Part shown: positions 7,812-14,791 of the stretch, piece after piece | Layout of the letters: the number at the start of each line of letters is the position of its first letter | Numbering within the stretch: the first letter of the stretch is position 1 | Assembly: GCF_900110435.1 (NCBI RefSeq) | Contig: NZ_FODT01000005.1 | Span: 62,001 to 126,000, forward strand | Length of the DNA stretch: 64,000 nucleotides | Direction: 5' to 3' | Source of the DNA: Rhodopseudomonas pseudopalustris | GTDB lineage: Bacteria > Pseudomonadota > Alphaproteobacteria > Rhizobiales > Xanthobacteraceae | Translations under genes and position numbers: made by a program | The notes under the pieces: model-generated | What the model was told of the DNA's origin: nothing | Seen by the model: only the letters and a program-made list of their open reading frames with translations | Database searches by the model: none

Positions 7812-7955
7812 TTAGTGCAGCCAGGGCGAGTAAACGTAGGCGAGGAAGTGAGCGACGATCGCGATCGCACCGAAAATACGGGTGCCATCGATCACGTGCT
7901 TGTGGAGCTCTTCGGACTCCTCGACCGACAGACCGGTCAGTGTCTTTTCAGCCAT
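7812..7955 (-). CDS. pucB: LH2 light-harvesting complex beta polypeptide (PucB)
   Basis: The beta apoprotein of LH2, 47 residues, first gene of the pucBA pair. It starts [20 protein letters not shown], followed by a single membrane span with the B850 ligand His in [13 protein letters not shown], a classical beta-chain ending. A TGT-N12-ACA site lies 24 bases upstream of the start. No pucC or other photosynthesis gene is adjacent; R. palustris is known to carry several scattered pucBA pairs, which fits. Translation probably starts from GAGG nine bases before the ATG. Confidence 0.96.
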   Translation of the reverse strand: MAEKTLTGLSVEESEELHKHVIDGTRIFGAIAIVAHFLAYVYSPWLH

Positions 7956-7978
7956 TTTAATAAACCTCAATACTGAGT

Positions 7979-7996
7979 TGTGCTGTGAATCGAACA
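7979..7996. promoter_or_regulatory. Candidate PpsR/CrtJ operator upstream of pucB
   Basis: The sequence TGTGCTGTGAATCGAACA matches TGT-N12-ACA, the palindromic consensus of the redox- and light-responsive repressor PpsR (CrtJ). It lies 24 bases before the pucB start, where a repressor could block transcription of the antenna operon under high oxygen. Only one copy is seen near the gene; many puc promoters have two. Confidence 0.6.
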
Positions 7997-8119
7997 GCCG
8001 CACTGCAGCGCTCGATGGGGGCACTATGATCGGAACCATCGCCAAGAACATTGCGCAGGAACAATTTTTCGTGATTTCAAAAGTCGTAGATCTGGTGACG
8101 CCGGTATTTTGGTAGGTAA

Positions 8120-8710
8120 TCAGCCGATTAATCGTGGCGCCTGGGTCGCGAACTGCTCGTCCTGGGGCTCGGCGGGCAGGGCCGTATGGGTCCGGGCGTG
8201 CTCGATCACACGCGCTAGCAAAGAGAGACCGAGCGGCGCCAGCGCGCGCTCCCACAGTTCGCGGGCGGTCTCGCCCTTGTGCACAAAGCACCATTCCTGC
8301 AACGCAATTGCGCCGGCGTCCATTCGGTCGGCGAGGTGGTAGACCGTGCCGCCGGCAATCGGGTCGCCTTCGCGAATGGTCCATTCCACCGCGGCAATTC
8401 CGCGATGTCGAGGCAGCAGCGACGGGTGATAGCCGATTCCGCCCAGCCGGGAGGCCGCCAGCGCATCGCGGCCGACTCTTGCGTGGCTGTGAGCGGCGAC
8501 GATCAAATCAGTGTCCGGCGCGATCTCCGCGGCGGTCACGAGCTTCGGGCTTGCTTGCACCGTGACAGCGATTCCGGCCGCCTCGGCCGCCAGCGCCAGA
8601 CGGTCGCCGCCATCGGCGACCACGACCCGCGGCACAGCAATGTCGCGCCCGCGCAGCATCTCCAAGGTGGCCACGCCAAAATGTCGTGAGCCGACGAGGG
8701 TGATGCGCAT
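8120..8710 (-). CDS. Formyltransferase-fold protein, 10-formyl-THF hydrolase-like
   Basis: A 196-residue single-domain member of the formyltransferase family (Fmt, PurN, ArnA N-domain, 10-formyltetrahydrofolate dehydrogenase N-domain). It starts [12 protein letters not shown]. The catalytic block reads [13 protein letters not shown] with the catalytic His, and the later DRMDAGAI supplies the catalytic Asp. The Asn two residues before the His in PurN/Fmt (N-x-H) is not conserved (G-Y-H), and [11 protein letters not shown] looks most like the hydrolase domain of 10-formyl-THF dehydrogenase. It lacks the C-terminal tRNA-binding domain of Fmt, so it is not the initiator tRNA enzyme. Substrate unknown. 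Confidence 0.75.
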   Translation of the reverse strand: MRITLVGSRHFGVATLEMLRGRDIAVPRVVVADGGDRLALAAEAAGIAVTVQASPKLVTAAEIAPDTDLIVAAHSHARVGRDALAASRLGGIGYHPSLLPRHRGIAAVEWTIREGDPIAGGTVYHLADRMDAGAIALQEWCFVHKGETARELWERALAPLGLSLLARVIEHARTHTALPAEPQDEQFATQAPRLIG

Positions 8711-8774
8711 GAGGTCTTTTATCTTTTGTTGAAACGGCAGGACTGCGCCGGCGCAAGGCCGGGCAAGGCAGCAA

Positions 8775-8850
8775 TGGTGAGCGCGGAGGGACTCGAACCC
8801 TCGACCCCATGATTAAAAGTCACGTGCTCTACCGTCTGAGCTACGCGCTC
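8775..8850 (-). tRNA. tRNA-Lys (anticodon TTT)
   Basis: Minus strand. The acceptor stem GAGCGCG pairs with CGCGCTC, the D arm begins GCTC, the anticodon loop reads CTTTTAA with anticodon TTT, and the T arm is GAGGG-TTCGAGT-CCCTC. Discriminator base A and an encoded CCA end (8775-8777) complete the 76-base gene. All four arms pair cleanly. Confidence 0.97.
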
Positions 8851-8975
8851 ACGTGCCGCGCTGTGTAGGGGGCTGGCACGGCTTGGTCAATAGCCGAGGG
8901 CCGAGCAAATGCACCCCTGTGGCGCCGGATTTGGTCAGGCGCACAGATATTTACGGCCTAATCCTCGTCCAACCA

Positions 8976-8998
8976 TTCAGCCGTCGATGACGGCTGAA
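8976..8998 (-). terminator. Hairpin just after ndvB
   Basis: A perfect 10-base-pair inverted repeat (TTCAGCCGTC / GACGGCTGAA, three-base loop) lies six bases past the stop of the minus-strand glucan synthase gene. There is no clear U tract, so it may be a weak terminator or an mRNA-stabilising stem. Confidence 0.5.
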
Positions 8999-9004
8999 AT
9001 CTTC

Positions 9005-11692
9005 TCAGGCGGCGTCGTGGTGGATTTCCTGGGCCACCTTCTGCCGTGCCGGGAGCGCCGGCGGCAGCGCCACCGGCCGCAGGCCGATCAGCTCGGCGGT
9101 GCGGACGCGGGTGTCGGTCCACCACGTAAACGCGTTGATTCGCGAATTCTCGAGGATCGCGATCGCCACCGCCGACAGGAACGGCAGGCTCTGCAGCACC
9201 AGCACCCCGGCGAAGATGTAGATCTCGTGGATCTGGCGGAAGGAGTTGGACGCCACGAGCACCCCCGCGCCGATCAGCAGCAGGACCCCGATCACGGCCT
9301 CCCAGAACGCCTGGAACTCGACCGACATCAGCGTCAGGCCGCCCTTGGAGGTGCGGGCGAAGGCGAGGTGTTCGGTGATCAGGCCCTGTGCGACGGCGCG
9401 GGACACCGTCCACTGCACCGACATCGCCGCGATCATCGCGCCCAGCATCTGCGGCACGTTGATCTTCACCCGCAGCCGGTACAGCACCAGGAAATGCGCC
9501 AGCGTCACCACGAACGAGGCGATGATCGGCAGGGTCAGGATCTTGTCTGGGATGGCGATGTCTGCGAAGGCGACGATCGGCACCCAGATCAGATTGAGGA
9601 TCGCCACCACCACGCCGAGGCTTTCGGCGCCAAGCCAGTTCAGCCAGCCGAGGCCGAATTCGCGCTTCTGGTCCTGGCTCAGCCGGCTGTTGCCGGGCAG
9701 GAAGCGGCGCCAGTGCTTCTTGATGATCTGGAAGCCGCCATAGGCCCAGCGATGGCGCTGCTTCTTGAACGCCTCATAGGTGTCCGGCAGCAGGCCGTAG
9801 CCGTAGCGCGTGTTCGTATAGTGAGTGAGCCAGCCGTGCTCCATGATCTCGAGGCCGAGGTCCGAGTCCTCGCAGATCGTGTCGCTCGACCAGCCGCCGG
9901 CCATGTCCATCGCGGCGCGGCGAATCAGGCACATCGTGCCGTGCACGATGATGCCGTTGGATTCGTTGCGCTGGACCATGCCGATGTCGAAGAAGCCGGC
10001 ATATTCGCCGTTCATGATGTAGTGCATCAGCGAACGGTCGCCGTCGCGATGCTCCTGCGGCGCCTGGACCAGGCCGACCCGCGGATCGTCGAAGGCGGGC
10101 ACCAGATCTTTCAGCCAGTCCGGCGTCACCACATAGTCGGCGTCAATGATGCCGATGATCTCGGCGTCGACGGCGGTGCGCTCCATCGCGATCCGCAGCG
10201 CGCCGGCCTTGAAGCCCTGGACCTTCTCGGCGTTGATGAACTTGAAGCGCTCGCCGAGTTCGCGGCAATGGTCCTGGATCGGCTGGGTGAAAGCCGGATC
10301 CGGGGTGTTGTTGATGATCACGACGCATTCGAAGTTCGGATAATCGAGCTGCGCGACCGCATCGAGCGTCTGCTTGAGCATCTCCGGCGGTTCGAAATAG
10401 GCCGGGACGTGGATCGACACCTTGGGGTAGCTGACGGCGCCGGAAGCCTTCGCCTCAGCCTGCTGGGCGTCGGTCATCGCGCGCGTGATCAGCCGGCGCG
10501 GCTTGTGACCGAATGCAACGACCGAGATTTCCTCAATGCGCGCCAGTGCGATCAGCACCAGTGGAACCAGCAGGGTCATGCCGAGCGTCAGCGCGAAGGC
10601 CGAGCCGAACACGAAATAATGCCCCGTCCAATAGGCGAACACGGTCGCAGCCCAGGCGCCGACGCCGTGCGCGGCCGAGGACAGCAACAGGGTCTGCATC
10701 GCCGTCGGGGTGGCGAGCTGCAGAATCGGCAGTGACAGCAAGATGCCGACCAGCAGCGCGATGCCGGCCAGCTTCCAATACGCCGGATCGACCACCGGAC
10801 CGGTCCAGGCGAATTTCGGGTGCCGCGACGCGTCGAGGATGCCCCAGTACGGACCGACGCCGCCTTCGAAGTACTTCCAGGGCTGATCGATCGCTTCGAC
10901 GATGTTGTATTCCATGCCGATGGCTTCGGCGCGGCTGACGAAGTTGCGCAGCGTCACCGCCTGCTCGAACGGCCCGGGGATCGCCGCCTTGAGATTGTAG
11001 CCGGCGCTCGGCCAGCCGAATTCGGCGATCACGATGCGCTTGCCGGGGAAAGCGTCGCGCAGCTTCTGGTAGATGATCAGCGCCTGATCGACCGCCTGCT
11101 TGTCCGAGAAGCCTTCCCAATAGGGCAGGATGTGCGCGGCGATAAAGTCCACCGACGACGCGAGCTCGGGGTTCTCGAGCCAGATGTTCCAGATCTCGCC
11201 TGTGGTGACCGGCACATTGACCTGGCTCTTCACACGCTGGATCAACTTGATCAGATCCTCGACCTTCTGGTCGGCGCGGTAGATCGTTTCGTTGCCGACG
11301 ACGATGCCGTTGACGTTGCCGTTGCGCTTGGCGAGGTCGACGGCCGCCTGCATTTCCCGTTCGTTGCGGTCGCTGAACTTGTCGATCCAGGCGCCGACCG
11401 TGACCTTGATGCCCACTTCGTTGGCGATCGGGGGCACCAGCTCAACGCCGCCGGTCGACGAGTAGAGACGGATCGCCCTGGTCATCGGCGCCAGCGTCTT
11501 CAAGTCGCTGCGGATGCGCTCGGCGCTCGGGATATTATCCACGTCGGGGTGGGCGGAGCCGTCGAACGGCGCGTAGGACACGCTCGGCAGCATGCCGCTG
11601 AAGTCGGGGGCTTTCTGTTTGTCCCGGAGGATACCCCAGAGACCAGCGTGAGCGGCGGTGACGAAAAGCAGAACAGCGACGACGGCGCGCAT
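9005..11692 (-). CDS. ndvB: Glucan synthase: GH17-like domain fused to GT2 glycosyltransferase (NdvB-like)
   Basis: An 895-residue inner-membrane protein. An N-terminal signal anchor (residues 1-16) is followed by a glycoside-hydrolase-17-like domain (about 35-305) with VVGNETIYRADQ, AHILPYWEGF and IVIAEFGWPSAGYN, which hold the two glutamates of that fold. After two or three membrane spans (about 310-390) comes a family-2 glycosyltransferase (about 420-680) with IIDADY, the second acidic block CEDSDLG and QRHRW, then more spans. This architecture matches the Bradyrhizobium japonicum beta-1,3 glucan synthase NdvB, which makes cyclic beta-(1,3),(1,6)-glucans. The neighbouring two genes support this. 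Confidence 0.85.
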   Translation of the reverse strand: MRAVVAVLLFVTAAHAGLWGILRDKQKAPDFSGMLPSVSYAPFDGSAHPDVDNIPSAERIRSDLKTLAPMTRAIRLYSSTGGVELVPPIANEVGIKVTVGAWIDKFSDRNEREMQAAVDLAKRNGNVNGIVVGNETIYRADQKVEDLIKLIQRVKSQVNVPVTTGEIWNIWLENPELASSVDFIAAHILPYWEGFSDKQAVDQALIIYQKLRDAFPGKRIVIAEFGWPSAGYNLKAAIPGPFEQAVTLRNFVSRAEAIGMEYNIVEAIDQPWKYFEGGVGPYWGILDASRHPKFAWTGPVVDPAYWKLAGIALLVGILLSLPILQLATPTAMQTLLLSSAAHGVGAWAATVFAYWTGHYFVFGSAFALTLGMTLLVPLVLIALARIEEISVVAFGHKPRRLITRAMTDAQQAEAKASGAVSYPKVSIHVPAYFEPPEMLKQTLDAVAQLDYPNFECVVIINNTPDPAFTQPIQDHCRELGERFKFINAEKVQGFKAGALRIAMERTAVDAEIIGIIDADYVVTPDWLKDLVPAFDDPRVGLVQAPQEHRDGDRSLMHYIMNGEYAGFFDIGMVQRNESNGIIVHGTMCLIRRAAMDMAGGWSSDTICEDSDLGLEIMEHGWLTHYTNTRYGYGLLPDTYEAFKKQRHRWAYGGFQIIKKHWRRFLPGNSRLSQDQKREFGLGWLNWLGAESLGVVVAILNLIWVPIVAFADIAIPDKILTLPIIASFVVTLAHFLVLYRLRVKINVPQMLGAMIAAMSVQWTVSRAVAQGLITEHLAFARTSKGGLTLMSVEFQAFWEAVIGVLLLIGAGVLVASNSFRQIHEIYIFAGVLVLQSLPFLSAVAIAILENSRINAFTWWTDTRVRTAELIGLRPVALPPALPARQKVAQEIHHDAA

Positions 11693-11879
11693 CGCGACTA
11701 AACCATACGGGGCCTAGATGGCTGGTCAGCGGACCCGTCCCCGAGGTCCGACCAAGGCGGTAGCAATTCAAGCATACAGCTCGGCCCCGTCGACGATGAA
11801 TTCATACGACGCCGTGGCGAATTAAGGGCGGTTACAAGCCAACCGCAAAAATTTCTGAACGTTCCGAAACTGCGCCGGA

Positions 11880-12491
11880 CTATTTCGCCGGCGCAGAAGA
11901 GGGAGCAGTCGCAGGGGCCGGCGTCGCGGGACCGGGCACAGGAGCAGCAGGTTGCGTGTTCGCGGCCGGCTTCCCGGACGGCGCTGCAGGAGCAGCAGTC
12001 GCTGCCGCCGGCTGCTGTTGCGCGGTCGGATTGATCCAGCAGGCGTGGACACGTCCGCTGAGGCCTTCCGGCACCTTCGGATCGATCGGTCCGGAGCGGA
12101 CAAGGCAGCGGAACGCGGCCTGGATGTGGCCGGTCGGGCAACCGAAGCGGTCGTACAGATCGAGATGGCGGAACGCGGTGTCGAGGTCATCGCGCCACAT
12201 CAGCACCACCACGCGGCGGCCGAGCCAGACGCATTCCGGATTGCCGGCGGGACCGTTGATCGCCTGCGCGGCCTCGACGAATTCGTCGGTCTTGCGCTGG
12301 CTCTCCTTGAGAGGGTCCGCGGGCGGTTGGGCGGGCTGGTTGGCGTTGGCCGGCGGCTTGTTGTTCTGGTCCTGAGCACGCAGGTCGCCGCTCTGGGCAA
12401 TCGCGCCGCCGATCCCGATCAGCAGGGCAAGTCCGGTCGCGGCCAGGCCACGCAACAGCGCGTTCTGGAACTCAAGGAATACTCGTCGCAT
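11880..12491 (-). CDS. Proline/alanine-rich exported protein, positional match to ndvD
   Basis: A 203-residue protein with one N-terminal hydrophobic segment (about residues 13-33, signal or anchor), a Q/N/P-rich linker, a central domain with four cysteines (ECVWLGRR, RFGCP, AFRCLV, HACWI) and a long Ala/Pro tail. It lies between the NdvB-like and NdvC-like genes, on the ndvB strand. In B. japonicum a gene in this position, ndvD, encodes a small protein with one transmembrane segment that is needed for cyclic glucan synthesis. Sequence equivalence to NdvD cannot be shown here, so the assignment rests on position and layout. Confidence 0.6.
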   Translation of the reverse strand: MRRVFLEFQNALLRGLAATGLALLIGIGGAIAQSGDLRAQDQNNKPPANANQPAQPPADPLKESQRKTDEFVEAAQAINGPAGNPECVWLGRRVVVLMWRDDLDTAFRHLDLYDRFGCPTGHIQAAFRCLVRSGPIDPKVPEGLSGRVHACWINPTAQQQPAAATAAPAAPSGKPAANTQPAAPVPGPATPAPATAPSSAPAK

Positions 12492-12708
12492 AGCGTCCCC
12501 GATCTGTTGTCCGGGTCACAACGGCCTCGGTCCCCATCCGCCCGACGCCGCCGCATTTCGTCGCCGATGCGGCGTGACCCTGCACGATTTCCCATGACGG
12601 ACATTTCAGGATTTGTCCAGCAATGACAATTGATCGCCAGCGACATGACGACGAATTCACGTTGCTTAACATTCGTTCATTCCGGTCCGGGAAATTTTGC
12701 GTCACCTT

Positions 12709-14385
12709 ATGCCCTTGGCAGATCGCCTGCGAGCGGGTAATCGACGATGCTTCTGGAGGACGGAACCCATTTCTTTTCGCACGCCGCTGGCGCTTCTCCC
12801 GATTTCTCTCGGCATCATCTTCGGCGTCTGGTGGTGGATCGCCACGCCGGTCACATTGGCACGCGCTCCGATCGACCCGAGCGACAAGCTCGAATGCGTC
12901 TCGTATGCGCCATTCCGCGGCGAGCAGACGCCGCTCGATCCGACGACTCGGATCGGCGCGGAACAGATCGAGCAGGATCTGACGCAACTCGCCAAGATCT
13001 CGAAATGCGTGCGGACCTACTCGGTCGACAACGGCCTCGAGCAGTTGCCGGCGATTGCCGGAAAGGTCGGACTCAAGGTACTTCAGGGCATCTGGCTCGG
13101 CAACGAACGCGCCAAGAACCTGGCGCAGATCGCCGTGGCGGTCGGCCTGACGAAGGATCATCCGAACGTCATCAGTTCGCTGGTGGTTGGCAACGAGGTG
13201 CTGCTGCGGGGCGAAATGACGGCAGCAGACCTTGCCGCGACGATTCGTCTGGTGAAGTCGCAGGTCAAGGTGCCGGTCACCTATGCGGATGTCTGGGAAT
13301 ATTGGCTGCGCAATCGCGATATCTACGACGCGGTCGACTTCGTCACGATTCACATCCTGCCTTATTGGGAGGATCTGCCGATTCGCGCGCGCAATGCCGC
13401 GAGCCACGTCGATCAGATCCGCAAGCGCGTCGCTGTCGCATTTCCGTCGAAGGAGATCCTGATCGGCGAGACCGGCTGGCCCAGCGCCGGGCGGATGCGC
13501 GAGGGCGCACTGCCGTCTCGCGCCAACCAAGCGCGCGTGGTGTCGGAAATCCTCGGCCTTGCGAAGCTCGAGAACTTCCGCGTCAATCTGATCGAAGCCT
13601 ACGATCAGCCTTGGAAGCGGGAGCTCGAGGGCACCGTGGGAGGCTATTGGGGTCTGATCGACGCCGACAATCGGGAGCTGAAATATCCGGCGGGCCTGCC
13701 GATCAGCAATTTCCCGCAGTGGAAGCTGTCGATGGCTGCCGGCATGGTGCTGAGCGTGCTGGTATTCGCCGCCGCGATGCTGACGCTGCGCCGGAAGCCG
13801 TGGCCGCCGCGGCTGGTAGCCTGGCTCGCAGTGGGGGCGTCCGCGACCGCGGGCGGCGTGCTGCTCGGCGTCGCCGTCGACAAGATGCTGGTCGAGAGCT
13901 ACGGCTGGGGCCGATGGCTGCAATGGGGCTTGCTGCTGGCGAGCGGGGTGCTGACGCCGATCCTGGCCGCCATTGCGCTGGTGTCCGGACGGGCGCTGCC
14001 GACTTTCCTCGAACTGTTCGGTCCGCGCGAAGATCGCAGCCGGTCGTTCCTGACCTATGCGCTCGGTCTGTCGGTGGTGGTGACCACCCTGATCGGCGCG
14101 CAGAGCGCGCTCGGCTTCACGTTCGATCCGCGCTATCGCGACTTCCCGTTCGCCTCGCTGACGATGGCGGTGCTGCCGCTGTTTCTGCTGATGCTGCTCA
14201 ATCGGCCGCAGCAGGGCGTGCGGCCGATTGCCGAAGCGGTGTTCGCCGGGGTGTTCGCAGTGTCCGCGCTCTACACGGTGTTCAACGAGGGGCCGAAGAA
14301 CTGGCAGTCGCTGTGGACCTGCGCGGTCTATGCGATGATGGCGCTCACGCTGTGGCAGGCGCGGGCCGCGCAAACCCCAAAATAA
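12709..14385 (+). CDS. ndvC: GH17-like membrane protein, beta-1,6 glucan synthesis (NdvC-like)
   Basis: A membrane protein with an N-terminal anchor, a GH17-like extracytoplasmic domain and about seven or eight C-terminal membrane spans. The domain carries SSLVVGNEVLLRG (first Glu), IHILPYWEDL, ILIGETGWPSAG (second Glu) and IEAYDQPWK, closely parallel to the same module of the NdvB-like protein. This matches B. japonicum NdvC, needed for the beta-1,6 linkages of cyclic glucan. The first ATG at 12709 (558 residues) has no ribosome-binding site. An in-frame ATT at 12769 has GGAGGA eight bases upstream and would give a 538-residue product starting at the anchor, so the true start is uncertain. 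Confidence 0.83.
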   Translation: MPLADRLRAGNRRCFWRTEPISFRTPLALLPISLGIIFGVWWWIATPVTLARAPIDPSDKLECVSYAPFRGEQTPLDPTTRIGAEQIEQDLTQLAKISKCVRTYSVDNGLEQLPAIAGKVGLKVLQGIWLGNERAKNLAQIAVAVGLTKDHPNVISSLVVGNEVLLRGEMTAADLAATIRLVKSQVKVPVTYADVWEYWLRNRDIYDAVDFVTIHILPYWEDLPIRARNAASHVDQIRKRVAVAFPSKEILIGETGWPSAGRMREGALPSRANQARVVSEILGLAKLENFRVNLIEAYDQPWKRELEGTVGGYWGLIDADNRELKYPAGLPISNFPQWKLSMAAGMVLSVLVFAAAMLTLRRKPWPPRLVAWLAVGASATAGGVLLGVAVDKMLVESYGWGRWLQWGLLLASGVLTPILAAIALVSGRALPTFLELFGPREDRSRSFLTYALGLSVVVTTLIGAQSALGFTFDPRYRDFPFASLTMAVLPLFLLMLLNRPQQGVRPIAEAVFAGVFAVSALYTVFNEGPKNWQSLWTCAVYAMMALTLWQARAAQTPK

Positions 14386-14725
14386 GCAGCCCGATCGCGA
14401 TCCCCGACAGGCCGATATTGTAGAGCACGATGCCGAAGCCGGCAGCGACGAGTCCCGCGGTCAACAGCACGATCGACGGCCGGATGAAGTGCAGGATGGC
14501 GATCACCACCGCCGCGATTCCGAAAACCGAATTGCGGAACAGGTAGGTCATCAAGAGCCGGGTCTTGCACAGCATCGATTGCAGACCGGCGTCGCAGGCG
14601 AGCGCCACGGTCGAGAGTTCGATCGCAAGATAGCGCAGATACAGCGCATAGCCGACGGTGAGGAATCCGACGATCAGGAGCCACTGCACCTGATACGGGG
14701 AGAGGCGGAACGGTTGTTTCTTCAT
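14345..14725 (-). CDS. Hypothetical membrane protein (126 aa)
   Basis: A 126-residue inner-membrane protein with about four hydrophobic segments (near residues 14-32, 66-80, 85-103 and 105-120) and two cysteines around residues 44 and 53. No family is recognised. It is convergent with the NdvC-like gene and their 3' ends overlap by 41 bases. A hydrophobic, full-length frame with a sensible N-terminus (MKKQPFRLSPYQ) argues that it is real. Confidence 0.65.
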   Translation of the reverse strand: MKKQPFRLSPYQVQWLLIVGFLTVGYALYLRYLAIELSTVALACDAGLQSMLCKTRLLMTYLFRNSVFGIAAVVIAILHFIRPSIVLLTAGLVAAGFGIVLYNIGLSGIAIGLLILGFARPAPATA

Positions 14726-14791
14726 GGCGCGATTATGCTGCGGATTGCCGCCCTGAACAACCCGCCGAAGCGCGGCTTGTCAGCCTGATTT

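Noticed and set aside
8120-8710. Methionyl-tRNA formyltransferase (Fmt)
   Set aside because: The protein is only 196 residues, lacks the C-terminal tRNA-binding domain and has a changed N-x-H motif.
8909-11701. Long open frames on the plus strand opposite the NdvB-like gene
   Set aside because: They are mirror frames of a high-GC gene, with His/Arg/Asp/Gln-rich translations and no family resemblance. Similar frames opposite recG and mfd were rejected for the same reason.
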